A DNA stretch of 64,000 nucleotides from Ga0077527 sp964433345 (lineage in GTDB: Bacteria > Pseudomonadota > Gammaproteobacteria > Burkholderiales > SG8-41), in assembly GCA_964433345.1 (NCBI GenBank), contig CAYSQJ010000004.1:124001-188000 (forward strand). Direction: 5' to 3'. The position numbers were made by a program, and so were the translations under genes. Of the stretch, positions 24,893-33,610 are shown piece after piece. Under the pieces are notes generated by a model, which saw only the letters and a list, made by a program, of their open reading frames with translations, did no database searches and had not been told where the DNA came from. Position 1 is the first letter of the stretch. Every line of letters starts with the position of its first letter.

Positions 24893-26290
24893 TCAGGCAG
24901 TCGTCGGCGCCTGCTCATCGCGTCGTCCGGCCTTGTTTTCGTACATGCGCGCGTCGGCGGCGCGCAACAGTTCCTCCAGCGTGCTGCCGTCCTCCGGCGC
25001 GAAGGCGTGGCCGATCGAGGCGCCCACCGCGAACGGCTGTTGTGCGTAGCTTGTCGGCAACTCGACAACCTGGCGCACCTTGGCAATCATCTCGCCGACT
25101 TTCGAGCGGTCGACGTTGTCCATGAACACGATGAACTCGTCGCCGCCCCAGCGGCCGACGGTGTCGGATTCGCGCACGGCGCCGGTGATGCGCTGCGCGG
25201 TGTGTTGCAGCGCCGTGTCGCCGGCCTTGTGGCCCAGGCGGTCGTTGACCTGCTTGAAACGATCAAGGTCGATGAACAGCAGCAGGCAGCTGCGCCCCGG
25301 ATCGCGGCGCAACGCGGAAAGGGCGCGTTCGACGCGGTCGCGCAGCAGCAGGCGGTTGGGCAGTCCGGTCAGCGGATCGAACAGGGCAAGCTGGGCGAGC
25401 CGGTCGCGTTGCACCAGCACGACCAGCGTGCTCCAGCCCAGAGTCAGTGCGAACAGCCAGACCAGCCCGTGCATCAGCCACAGCGCGAGCTGCGGCTGGG
25501 TGCCGGTCTGGCGCAGGGCAATCACCCACTTGCCGCCGGGCACGTCGACATCGACCAACTGGATACCGGATGCGGAAAACAGGCCCGGGTCACCCCAGAA
25601 TACTTCGCCCGCCATGCCGGCGCCGTTCTTGCCGCGGATGGCAATCGCGGTGCCGTTGGACGCGCTTTCGGCGACAGCGCTTTTCAGCAGCGATTCCGAA
25701 TCAATCACCGACGACAGCAATCCCCAGTACCGGCCGCCGATGTAGATCGGCACCCGGTAGATCAGCCCGCTGCCGCCCTGGACCAGCGGCACCGGACCGA
25801 TCAGCACCGGCACGCCGCTTTCCGCCGCACGCTTCACGTCAGGCCATTGCGCCGGGACGTCGGGATAGTGCAGGCCGACCGCCTTCTCGTTGCCGCTGAA
25901 GGGATAAATGTAGGTGACCCGGAAACCGACCGCGATTGCGAAATTGCGCACATGGCGCGCATTGCGGTGCATGCCACCCAGTATCGCTTCGACTTCCCCG
26001 CGCTCAAGGCTGGCGTGACGCACCGCGAGGTAACTGCTCATCCCGCTGGTCAGGTAGAGCACGCTGTTGAGTTCCCGGCTCAGCCTTGCACGCAGGGTCG
26101 AGCCGGCCATCAGCAGGTCGACCTGGCGGCGCGCCTCGATCTCGCGCGACTGCAGATTAACCACCAGCGTGCCGACCAGGATGATCGACAGGCTGACCCC
26201 GGCAGCGATCAGCAGATGCAGCAGGCCCGGCCGGAACACGCCGGTTTCGCGTGGCACTGATTGCGGGGGATTCCGGTTGGCAAACGGCAT
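24893..26290 (-). CDS. Diguanylate cyclase with CHASE sensor domain
   Basis: 465 residues. A helix near 21-43, a periplasmic CHASE-like domain (about 60-240, with Y-P-F-S-G-N-E-K), a second helix near 270-290, then a GGDEF domain. The active site is intact (GGDEF at 382-386) and is preceded by an RxxD inhibition site (R-E-S-D-T-V-G-R). It should make cyclic di-GMP in response to an external signal and be product-inhibited. It is convergent with the TauE gene at a three-base gap. Confidence 0.9.
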   Translation of the reverse strand: MPFANRNPPQSVPRETGVFRPGLLHLLIAAGVSLSIILVGTLVVNLQSREIEARRQVDLLMAGSTLRARLSRELNSVLYLTSGMSSYLAVRHASLERGEVEAILGGMHRNARHVRNFAIAVGFRVTYIYPFSGNEKAVGLHYPDVPAQWPDVKRAAESGVPVLIGPVPLVQGGSGLIYRVPIYIGGRYWGLLSSVIDSESLLKSAVAESASNGTAIAIRGKNGAGMAGEVFWGDPGLFSASGIQLVDVDVPGGKWVIALRQTGTQPQLALWLMHGLVWLFALTLGWSTLVVLVQRDRLAQLALFDPLTGLPNRLLLRDRVERALSALRRDPGRSCLLLFIDLDRFKQVNDRLGHKAGDTALQHTAQRITGAVRESDTVGRWGGDEFIVFMDNVDRSKVGEMIAKVRQVVELPTSYAQQPFAVGASIGHAFAPEDGSTLEELLRAADARMYENKAGRRDEQAPTTA

Positions 26291-26376
26291 GGGGCCGGTC
26301 TCATGTCCAGGAGTGCGTTGTGACGCGAGACATAATACCGGGCCTCCGTTGCGGCGCCAGTGCTGTTTGCGGCGTG

Positions 26377-26417
26377 AATATTAAAATATATTTTAAAAAC
26401 AAATACTTATAAATATT
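26377..26417 (-). repeat. AT-rich dispersed repeat, copy 3
   Basis: On the minus strand, beginning 17 bases after the quinone reductase stop, it reads TTTATAAGTATTTGTTTTTA (identical to copy 1) and then an A/T stretch that differs from the others. The copy is bracketed by GAATATT/AATATTC, so it could form a short AT-rich hairpin. Confidence 0.7.
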
Positions 26418-26434
26418 CCGCTGTGCCGGCTGCA

Positions 26435-27424
26435 CTAACGCATGAGTATGACCACCTTGCCCACCACCTTGCGATCACGCACCGTGCGCAGGGCTTCCTG
26501 ATATTGCGCCAGCGGAGAGGCTGACATCACATGCGGCCTGATCTTGCCGGCGACATACCAGTCGAACAGTTCGCGCTGCACGCGCTGCACCTTTTCCGGC
26601 TGGCGGTCGCGGTAGGCGCTGTACTGCAGGCCGATCAGCGAGATATTCTTGACCAGCAGATGACCGGCTTTCACCTCCGGAATGCGGCCCTCCGCAAAGC
26701 CGACCACGATCAGGCGGCCGGACCAGGCGATGACCCGCAGGCTCGCATCGAAAACATCGCCGCCGACCGGATCGACGATGATGTCGACACCGCGTTTGCC
26801 GACTGCGGCAAGCACCTGGTCACGGAAGGCGTCGCGCAGCTTCGGCACGTCGGTGCGCACCACGTGGTCCGCGCCATGCTGTTTCGCCAGCGCCGCCTTC
26901 TCCGCGCTGCCGACGCTGGCGATCACCGTTGCGCCCAGCGCCTTGCCCACCTGTATCGCGGCAATGCCGACGCCGCCGGCGGCGCCGTTGACGAGTATCG
27001 TTTCACCCGGCTGGTACTGGCCGCGCTCGACGATCGCGAAGTGCGCGGTCGGGTAGGCGATGCCCATCGCCGCGGCGTCCGCGTAACTCATCGAGTCCGG
27101 CATCGGGTAGCAGTTGTGCTGCGGCACCACGCATTTCTGGGCATAGGCGCCGTATTCATTCTGCGCGGCGACCCGGTCCCCCGGCTTGCAGGTGGTGACG
27201 CCGGCGCCGACCGCAGCGACCACGCCGGCCATATCCTTGCCCGGGCTGAAGGGGCGTTTGGGCAGCACCTGGTAAGTGCCGCCGATGACCAGCAGGTCGG
27301 GAAAATTGACGCTCGCGGCATGTACGTCGACCAGTACCTCGCCGGGACCGGGAACGGGATCTGCCGTTTCCTCGAGGACCAGGTTCTCGAGAGGGCCGTG
27401 TTCATGGACGATCAGTGCTTTCAA
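26435..27424 (-). CDS. NADPH:quinone oxidoreductase (zinc-free MDR family)
   Basis: 329 residues of the QOR branch of medium-chain dehydrogenases. It shows a GroES-like N-terminal domain with P-G-K-D-M-A-G-V-V and the nucleotide motif N-G-A-A-G-G-V-G-I-A-A near 143-153. No zinc ligands are seen. It reduces quinones or enones with NADPH, or acts on acyl-CoA-linked enoyl groups in some relatives. Confidence 0.87.
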   Translation of the reverse strand: MKALIVHEHGPLENLVLEETADPVPGPGEVLVDVHAASVNFPDLLVIGGTYQVLPKRPFSPGKDMAGVVAAVGAGVTTCKPGDRVAAQNEYGAYAQKCVVPQHNCYPMPDSMSYADAAAMGIAYPTAHFAIVERGQYQPGETILVNGAAGGVGIAAIQVGKALGATVIASVGSAEKAALAKQHGADHVVRTDVPKLRDAFRDQVLAAVGKRGVDIIVDPVGGDVFDASLRVIAWSGRLIVVGFAEGRIPEVKAGHLLVKNISLIGLQYSAYRDRQPEKVQRVQRELFDWYVAGKIRPHVMSASPLAQYQEALRTVRDRKVVGKVVILMR

Positions 27425-27606
27425 AATGGGGTCTCCGGGGCGGAAATTTTGCGAGGCGCGATTGTAACGCGGTCCCCGGCGGGCTCCCCGAAGGCTTCAG
27501 GCGGTGCATCGCCTGTAAACTCCGCGCTTGGCTGCCGAACTGTCCGGAATTGGCCCGGAACGGGAACCTTGACCGCCTCCCGGCGGTCTTCCACACTTCG
27601 CACATC

Positions 27607-28485
27607 ATGAACCCCCTGACCAAAACACTGCTTTTCCCGCTGATCGCGATCCTGCTCGCCGGTTGCGCCACTGCGCCGGTGAATCATGTCGCGTCGGACG
27701 CACCGTACGCGGTGCCGCTGGAGCGGATGTCCAAGGCACGCCCGGTGATCGGCCTCGTGCTGGGCGCGGGCGGTTCCCGCGGTTTCGCGCATGTCGGCGT
27801 GCTCAAGGCGCTGGAGGCGGCGGGCATCGAGGCCGACGTGCTGGTCGGCGTGAGCTCCGGTGCGGTGGTTGCGGCGCTGCACGCCGGAGGCATGCGCGCA
27901 AAGGAACTGGAGGCGCATGCGCTGGAAATCGAGGACAACGACCTGCTCGATTTCACGCTGTTCGGTCCCGGCGTCATCGAGGGTGGCCGGCTCCAGCGCT
28001 ATATCAACGACATGGTCGGCGGGCGCCCGATCGAGGCGCTGCAGAAACCGTTTGTCGCCGTGGTTGCCGAGCGTGAAACCCGCCGCATGACGGTGTTCAA
28101 CCGCGGCAATACCGGGCTGGCGGTGCGCGCCTCTGCCAGCGTGCCGCGGCTGTTCTGGCCTGTGGTGATCCGCGGCACCGAGTATGTCGATGGCGGCGTG
28201 GCCAGCCGCGTGCCGGCTTCGGTGGCGCGCGAGATGGGCGCCGACATCGTGATCGCCGTCGACGTTTCCTGGCGCGGCTCCGCCGATGCGCGGCAGGCCG
28301 ACATCGTGATCCGGCCGGAAACCGTGCGTTCGCGCATCACCGATTTTTCACACAAGCTCGCCAACCTCGCGGCCGGCGAAGCAGCCGCGCAGGAGATCGT
28401 GCCGCAGCTGCGCGAGCTGCTGGCCCGGGTAGCTTCAGAGAAATCGCGGCCGCTGCGCGTCGGCGCTGCCGGCCCGGGCGCCTAG
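27607..28485 (+). CDS. Patatin-like phospholipase lipoprotein
   Basis: 292 residues. The signal peptide ends in a lipobox (L-L-A-G-C, Cys near 20), so it is probably a membrane-anchored lipoprotein. The patatin features are complete: oxyanion loop G-A-G-G-S-R-G-F, nucleophile elbow G-V-S-S-G and the catalytic Asp in Y-V-D-G-G. It hydrolyses acyl ester bonds of lipids. A weak GC hairpin (28501-28521) follows the stop. Confidence 0.88.
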   Translation: MNPLTKTLLFPLIAILLAGCATAPVNHVASDAPYAVPLERMSKARPVIGLVLGAGGSRGFAHVGVLKALEAAGIEADVLVGVSSGAVVAALHAGGMRAKELEAHALEIEDNDLLDFTLFGPGVIEGGRLQRYINDMVGGRPIEALQKPFVAVVAERETRRMTVFNRGNTGLAVRASASVPRLFWPVVIRGTEYVDGGVASRVPASVAREMGADIVIAVDVSWRGSADARQADIVIRPETVRSRITDFSHKLANLAAGEAAAQEIVPQLRELLARVASEKSRPLRVGAAGPGA

Positions 28486-28500
28486 CGCAATGTGAACTGC

Positions 28501-28521
28501 GGGTCCGTCGCCGCCGGACCC
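28501..28521 (+). terminator. Possible terminator after the patatin gene
   Basis: A 7-bp stem, GGGTCCG (28501-28507) with CGGACCC (28515-28521), followed only by a poor T-run (CTTGTTATG). It may terminate the patatin transcript; the T-tract is weak, so confidence is low. Confidence 0.35.
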
Positions 28522-28559
28522 CTTGTTATGATGTGCCCCTGATTCAAGGGAGTGCAATC

Positions 28560-29819
28560 ATGGCAATGAAACAGGCAACAAGCGAGGCAACAAGCGAGGC
28601 AACAAGCGATCCGCGCGCATTCGCGGGCATCAAGGTGCTGGATCTCACGCGCGTGCTGGCCGGACCCTTCTGTGCCTATCAGCTGGCGCTGCTCGGTGCG
28701 GAAGTGATCAAGATCGAGCCGCCGGGCAAGGGCGAGACCGTGCGCTGGCGCACCGAGGCCGATCCCTCATTCGGCCAGCAGGGTCTGTCGCTGGGCTTCA
28801 TGACCCAGTCCTCGAACAAGCGTTTCCTGTCACTCGACCTCAACAAGCCCGAGGGCCGCGACATTTTCCTGAAGCTCGCCGCCGAATGCGACGTCGTGGT
28901 GCAGAACCTGCGCAGCGGTTCGGCCGACAAGCGGGGTATCGGCTACGAGGCGGTGAAAAAGGTCAACCCGGAAGTGATCTTCATGTCGATCACCGCCTAT
29001 GGAGGCACCGGCCCCAAGAAAAGCCATCCCGCCTACGACAGCGTGATCCAGGCCTGGTCGGGTTTCATGAGCATCACCGGCACCAGGGAAAGCGGCCCGC
29101 TTAAGGCCGGCCCGCCGATCATCGATTATTCGACCGGGCTTGCCGCGGCCTATGCGGTGTCGGCGGCGCTGTTCCAGAAGCAGCGCACGGGGCGCGGCCA
29201 GTACATCGACATGTCGATGCTCGACACCAACATCATCCTGATGGCTTCGACGGTCACCGCCTACATGAACACCGGCGCAGCGCCGAAGCAGGGCGGCAAT
29301 GACGCGGCGAGCCGTTCGCCGGCATCGACCACCTTCAACACCGCCGACGGCCTGATCGCCTTCGCCATCAACGAGGAACACCAGCACCAGGGCCTGCTCA
29401 AGGTGCTGGGGCTGACCGCGTTGAACGACGACCCGCGCTTCGCCACCGGCGCCGCCCGCCGCGAAAACATCCCGGCGCTGCGCGCGCTGATGCAGGAAAA
29501 GCTGATGACGAAGACGGCGGCGGAATGGGAACCGCTGTTCAACGAGGCGGGCGCGCCCGCCGGCCGGGTGCGTACGATTCCGGAATGCATGGCCGAGGCG
29601 CAGGTCGCCTCGCGCAATCTGTTTCACAGCTTTCCGCCGGACGCGACCGGTTTCGCGAAGGACCTCAAGGTGCCATTGTCGCCTTTCACCTTTGCCCATG
29701 ACGGTCCGCGTGCCGATACGCCGCCGCGCAAGGTCGGTGCCGACAGCGAGGCCATACTCGGCGAACTCGGCTACGATGCCGCGGCGATCGCCGCGCTGCG
29801 CGACAGCAAGGTGATCTGA
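28560..29819 (+). CDS. CaiB/BaiF-type (family III) CoA transferase
   Basis: 419 residues of the family III CoA transferases. The N-terminal R-V-L-A-G-P-F-C stretch, the S-N-K-R motif, and the probable catalytic Asp in H-P-A-Y-D-S-V-I-Q are seen. It moves CoA between carboxylic acids. ATG 28560 has an upstream AAGGGAG. The first 15 codons contain three perfect tandem copies of a 12-base unit coding A-T-S-E/D before the conserved domain, an N-terminal extension that is likely non-essential. Confidence 0.88.
   Translation: MAMKQATSEATSEATSDPRAFAGIKVLDLTRVLAGPFCAYQLALLGAEVIKIEPPGKGETVRWRTEADPSFGQQGLSLGFMTQSSNKRFLSLDLNKPEGRDIFLKLAAECDVVVQNLRSGSADKRGIGYEAVKKVNPEVIFMSITAYGGTGPKKSHPAYDSVIQAWSGFMSITGTRESGPLKAGPPIIDYSTGLAAAYAVSAALFQKQRTGRGQYIDMSMLDTNIILMASTVTAYMNTGAAPKQGGNDAASRSPASTTFNTADGLIAFAINEEHQHQGLLKVLGLTALNDDPRFATGAARRENIPALRALMQEKLMTKTAAEWEPLFNEAGAPAGRVRTIPECMAEAQVASRNLFHSFPPDATGFAKDLKVPLSPFTFAHDGPRADTPPRKVGADSEAILGELGYDAAAIAALRDSKVI
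28574..28609 (+). repeat. Three tandem 12-base units inside the CoA transferase gene
   Basis: GGCAACAAGCGA is repeated perfectly at 28574-28585, 28586-28597 and 28598-28609. The unit is a multiple of three, so gain or loss changes the N-terminal A-T-S-E tail by four residues without a frameshift. Confidence 0.9.
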
Positions 29820-29839
29820 ACCCGGAGACAGGCTCCGAC

Positions 29840-30760
29840 GTGGACCCGCTGATCCTGATTTTCGCGCTGGGCGTGATCGCGCGACTGGCGCGATCGGACC
29901 TGCGCTTTCCGGAGCCGGTCTACGAGGCGCTGTCGATCTACCTGCTGCTGGCAATCGGGCTCAAGGGCGGGGTCGAACTGTCGCAGCAGCCGCTCGCCGA
30001 GGTGGCGCTGCCGGCGGCGGTCGCGGTGCTCGCGGGTTTTGCCATACCTTTTCTGCTGTTTCCCGCGCTCAGGCTCGGCGTCGGGCTGAAACGCGTCGAC
30101 GCCGCGAGTGTCGCCGCGCATTACGGCTCGGTGTCGGTGGTGACCTTCGCCATCGGCGGCGCGTATCTGCAGCAGCGCGCCGTTCCTTACGAATCCTTCA
30201 TGCCGGTGTTGCTGGCGCTGATGGAGGCTCCGGGCATACTCGCCGGCGTGCTGCTTGCCCGTGCCGGCGGCGCCGGTGGCAGTTCGGTATATCGCGAGCT
30301 CGCAGTGAACAAGGGTGTGGTGCTGCTGATCGGCGGCATCGCCATCGGCTGGGTGATCGGCCCCGAAGGTTTCCTGCCGCTGAAGCCGGTGTTCGGCGAC
30401 CTGTTCCGCGGCCTGCTCGCGTTCTATCTGCTGGAACTCGGACTGGTGGTCGGTGGCCGCATGCCCGACCTGCGCCGCGCCGGTCCGCGGCTGGTCGCTT
30501 TCGGTGTGGCGGCGCCGCTGCTGATGGGTGTGCTCGGCCTGTTGCTGGGTCACTGGCTGCTCGGGCTGTCGGCCGGCGGCTCGGCGCTGTTCGGCCTGCT
30601 GCTCGCCAGCGCGTCCTACATCGCCGCGCCGGCGGCGATGCGCATGGCGGTGCCCGAAGCCAATCCGGCCTTGGGCATTTCTGCGGCGCTGGCCGTGACC
30701 TTCCCCTTCAATGTCTTCGTCAACTTGCCCCTGCTTGCCTGGCTGGGAGGACGCCTATGA
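29840..30760 (+). CDS. sbtA: Sodium-dependent bicarbonate transporter (SbtA family)
   Basis: A 306-residue membrane protein with about ten helices in two inverted halves. Strong SbtA features are Y-L-L-L-A-I-G-L-K-G-G-V-E-L near 33-46 and A-A-H-Y-G-S-V-S-V-V-T-F near 91-102. Cyanobacterial SbtA takes up bicarbonate with Na+; non-cyanobacterial relatives are thought to do the same. It starts at GTG 29840. Its stop overlaps the ATG of the PII-like partner, as in cyanobacterial sbtAB. Confidence 0.88.
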   Translation: MDPLILIFALGVIARLARSDLRFPEPVYEALSIYLLLAIGLKGGVELSQQPLAEVALPAAVAVLAGFAIPFLLFPALRLGVGLKRVDAASVAAHYGSVSVVTFAIGGAYLQQRAVPYESFMPVLLALMEAPGILAGVLLARAGGAGGSSVYRELAVNKGVVLLIGGIAIGWVIGPEGFLPLKPVFGDLFRGLLAFYLLELGLVVGGRMPDLRRAGPRLVAFGVAAPLLMGVLGLLLGHWLLGLSAGGSALFGLLLASASYIAAPAAMRMAVPEANPALGISAALAVTFPFNVFVNLPLLAWLGGRL

Positions 30761-31077
30761 GCCTGCAAACCCATCGTCGCTGCCAGCTCACGCTGATCGC
30801 GGAATACGTGCTGGAGGAAAGGCTGATCGCGCTGGTCGGGCGGCTGGGCGCCCACGGTTACACCGTGCACGAGGTGCGCGGCGGCAGCTTTGCCGCCGAC
30901 GGCGAGCACCGGCGCGAAGGCACGGGCGACACCGACCGCACCATCGAGATGAAGGTGATCTGCGAGCGCGCCGTCGCCGAGGACATCGCGCAGCAGGTCA
31001 TTGCGCAGTTCGGGCCGCATTTTTCGGTGCGGCTGCTGCTGTCCGAAGTCGAAGTGCTGCGCCCCGCGAAGTATTGA
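30757..31077 (+). CDS. sbtB: PII-like regulator SbtB
   Basis: 106 residues with a PII/GlnB-like fold. The T-loop region H-E-V-R-G-G-S-F-A-A-D-G followed by G-T-G-D-T-D-R-T-I-E-M matches SbtB-type PII-like proteins rather than GlnB. It overlaps sbtA by ATGA. In cyanobacteria SbtB binds adenine nucleotides including cAMP and gates SbtA; the same role is inferred here. The cyanobacterial C-terminal Cys pair is absent. Confidence 0.85.
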   Translation: MSLQTHRRCQLTLIAEYVLEERLIALVGRLGAHGYTVHEVRGGSFAADGEHRREGTGDTDRTIEMKVICERAVAEDIAQQVIAQFGPHFSVRLLLSEVEVLRPAKY

Positions 31078-31089
31078 ATCGGGACGGAA

Positions 31090-32016
31090 TCAGGCCGCCG
31101 GTGCCGGCAGCGTGCGCTGCCGCGGCACGCGGTCGATGCGCCAGCCGGCAATGGCCTGCGACCAGAAGGCTGCGGTGTCGTCCGGGGCGCAGTCCGCCAC
31201 CACGGACTGTCCGAGAAATTCCAGAACGGTATTGAGCAGCGGCACCGGCACTGCGGTATCGATCGCGCGCGCCAGCGTCTGCTTGGAAAGTTTCTCGCCG
31301 ACGACATTGACCGCCACCGGCAGATGGGCATAGCGCGGCTCCGCATATCCGAGCAGCCGCTGCAGGTAAATCTGCCGTGGTGTCGAATCGAGCAGGTCGG
31401 CGCCGCGCACCACGTCGCTGATGCCCTGTTCCGCGTCATCGACGACCACCGCCAGCTGGTAGGCGTAGGGTCCGTCGGCGCGCTTGAGCACGAAGTCGCC
31501 GATCTGGCGCTCGATGTTGTGCACGATACGGCCCTGGACCGCATCCTCGAATCCGACCGGATCACCCGAGGTCAGCACCCGTTCGGCGCGCGCGCTGCGC
31601 CCGGGCAGCAGTCCTTTGCGGCAGGTGCCGGGATAGACCGGACCATCGATGCCGGCCACCGCCGAATCGGCGATCTCGCGGCGGCTGCAGGCGCAGGGAT
31701 AGACCAGTCCGCGCGACTTCAGCTTGTCCAGTGCGGCGCGGTAGGCCTCGTCGCGGTCGCCCTGGTGGAGCACGGGGCCGTCCCAGGCCATGCCCAGCGC
31801 CTCCAGCGCGCGCAGGATCTCGTCGGCGGCGCCGGGTACGGTGCGCGGCCGGTCGAGGTCTTCCATGCGCAGCAGCCACTCGCCACCGCGTGATTTCGCG
31901 TCGAGGTAGCTGCCGACGGCAGCCACCAGCGATCCGAAATGCAGCGGTCCGGTGGGAGAGGGCGCGAAGCGGCCGCGACTGGGGACTGCGGCGGCAGATG
32001 CGGGTGAAGATGCCAT
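31090..32016 (-). CDS. gluQ: Glutamyl-Q tRNA(Asp) synthetase
   Basis: 308 residues. It resembles the catalytic half of GluRS without an anticodon domain, which defines GluQRS. The HIGH-type motif is G-P-L-H-F-G-S-L, the KMSKS-type motif is K-L-S-K-Q, and zinc ligands appear in Y-P-C-A-C-S-R with a later Y-P-G-T-C. It charges glutamate onto the queuosine base of tRNA-Asp. Confidence 0.92.
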   Translation of the reverse strand: MASSPASAAAVPSRGRFAPSPTGPLHFGSLVAAVGSYLDAKSRGGEWLLRMEDLDRPRTVPGAADEILRALEALGMAWDGPVLHQGDRDEAYRAALDKLKSRGLVYPCACSRREIADSAVAGIDGPVYPGTCRKGLLPGRSARAERVLTSGDPVGFEDAVQGRIVHNIERQIGDFVLKRADGPYAYQLAVVVDDAEQGISDVVRGADLLDSTPRQIYLQRLLGYAEPRYAHLPVAVNVVGEKLSKQTLARAIDTAVPVPLLNTVLEFLGQSVVADCAPDDTAAFWSQAIAGWRIDRVPRQRTLPAPAA

Positions 32017-32177
32017 ACTAGAGTGCCAGTTTACCCCCGATTGCCAGGCACCATGTCGGAGCCGAAATGAAATCCGGCATGCCGCATTTCTTGCGGTGCC
32101 TTGCGCTGACCGGTGCCTGAGCGAGTTTTGCCTTTGTTAACCTATCGTCATTTCCAGGAATCTACAGGAGAAGCTGC

Positions 32178-33287
32178 ATGAAGACCCGAGCCGCCGTAGC
32201 CCACAAGGCCGGAGCGCCGCTGACCATCGAAACCGTCGACCTCGACGGCCCGCGCGCGGGCGAGGTGCTGGTCGAGATCAGGGCCACCGGCATCTGCCAC
32301 ACCGACGAGTTCACGCGCTCGGGCGCCGATCCCGAGGGCATCTTCCCGGCGATCCTCGGTCACGAGGGTGCGGGCGTGGTGGTTGATATCGGCCCCGGCG
32401 TCACCAGTCTGAAGAAGGGTGATCACGTGATCCCGTTGTACACGCCGGAATGCCGGCAATGCGAGTATTGCCTCAGTGGCAAGACCAATCTCTGCCAGGC
32501 GATCCGCGTCACCCAGGGCCAGGGCGTGATGCCGGACGGCAGCAGCCGCTTCTCGATCGGTGGCGACAAGGTGTTCCATTACATGGGGACTTCGACCTTC
32601 GCCAACCACACCGTGGTGCCGGAGATCGCGCTCGCCAAGATCCGCGAGGACGCGCCCTTCGACAAGGTCTGCTACATCGGTTGCGGCGTCACCACCGGCA
32701 TCGGCGCGGTGATCAACACCGCGAAAGTCGAGCCCGGTGCCAATGTCGTGGTTTTCGGCTTGGGTGGCATCGGCCTCAACGTGATCCAGGGCGCGCGCAT
32801 GGCCGGCGCCAACATGATCGTCGGCGTCGATCTCAATCCCTCACGCAAGCCGCTGGCGGAAAAATTCGGCATGACCCATTTCGTCAACCCGAAGGAAGTC
32901 GAAGGCGACCTGGTGCCGTACCTGGTCAATCTGACCAGGGGCGGCGCCGACTACAGCTTTGAATGCATCGGCAACGTCGACGTCATGCGCCAGGCGCTGG
33001 AGTGCTGCCACAAGGGCTGGGGCGTGTCGGTGATCATCGGCGTCGCCGGGGCAGGGCAGGAGATCAAGACCCGGCCCTTCCAGCTGGTCACGGGCCGCGT
33101 GTGGAAAGGCACGGCCTTCGGCGGCGCCAAGGGCCGCCGCGATGTGCCGAAGATTGTGGACTGGTACATGGACGGCAAGATCAACATCGACGACCTGATA
33201 ACGCACAAGCTGAAGCTGGAAGACATCAACAAGGGGTTTGATCTGATGCACTCCGGGGAGTCGATACGAAGTGTCGTGGAGTTTTGA
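32178..33287 (+). CDS. frmA: S-(hydroxymethyl)glutathione dehydrogenase / class III alcohol dehydrogenase
   Basis: 369 residues, normal length. Catalytic zinc ligands are in G-I-C-H-T-D and G-H-E-G-A-G; the structural zinc cluster is C-R-Q-C-E-Y-C-x7-C. The NAD motif G-L-G-G-I-G-L-N is present. It oxidises the glutathione adduct of formaldehyde and also reduces S-nitrosoglutathione. A strong ribosome site (ACAGGAGAAG) precedes the ATG. An AT-rich repeat follows the stop. Confidence 0.95.
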   Translation: MKTRAAVAHKAGAPLTIETVDLDGPRAGEVLVEIRATGICHTDEFTRSGADPEGIFPAILGHEGAGVVVDIGPGVTSLKKGDHVIPLYTPECRQCEYCLSGKTNLCQAIRVTQGQGVMPDGSSRFSIGGDKVFHYMGTSTFANHTVVPEIALAKIREDAPFDKVCYIGCGVTTGIGAVINTAKVEPGANVVVFGLGGIGLNVIQGARMAGANMIVGVDLNPSRKPLAEKFGMTHFVNPKEVEGDLVPYLVNLTRGGADYSFECIGNVDVMRQALECCHKGWGVSVIIGVAGAGQEIKTRPFQLVTGRVWKGTAFGGAKGRRDVPKIVDWYMDGKINIDDLITHKLKLEDINKGFDLMHSGESIRSVVEF

Positions 33288-33290
33288 TCG

Positions 33291-33331
33291 GAATATTTTA
33301 AATACCTGATTTTATTGATATTTTTAAGATT
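33291..33331 (+). repeat. AT-rich dispersed repeat, copy 4
   Basis: It begins four bases after the frmA TGA. The second half, TGATTTTATTGATATTTTTA, is identical over 20 bases to copy 6; the first half (TTTTAAATACC) is more divergent. Confidence 0.7.
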
Positions 33332-33397
33332 TCCGGCTGCTTGGTCCTGTTGTTATACAATGTCATACGTTTTGTGTGAAGTACAAGGAGGTGTGCC

Positions 33398-33610
33398 ATG
33401 CTGGCCGTAAGGCTCGAGAAACAACTGGAAGCCGCGATTACACGTATTGCCGAAGCGACCGGCAGCACCAAGAGCAGCGTGGTGCGGGAAGCCGTGGTGC
33501 GTTATCTGGAAGACCGGGAGGACATCCTGCTTGCCGAACAGGCGCGCAAGGCAGGCGGCCGCGCGAAATCCATCGCCGAGGTCAGGAAGTCGCTTGGCCT
33601 GGACGGTTGA
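33398..33610 (+). CDS. Ribbon-helix-helix antitoxin (RelB/CopG type)
   Basis: 70 residues. The N-terminus is a ribbon-helix-helix DNA-binding domain (M-L-A-V-R-L then a helix with T-G-S-T-K-S-S-V-V-R-E-A-V). The acidic, Ala-rich C-terminus should wrap the toxin. AAGGAGG stands seven bases before the ATG. It overlaps the toxin gene by 17 bases, so the pair is co-translated and probably self-repressed. Confidence 0.88.
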   Translation: MLAVRLEKQLEAAITRIAEATGSTKSSVVREAVVRYLEDREDILLAEQARKAGGRAKSIAEVRKSLGLDG

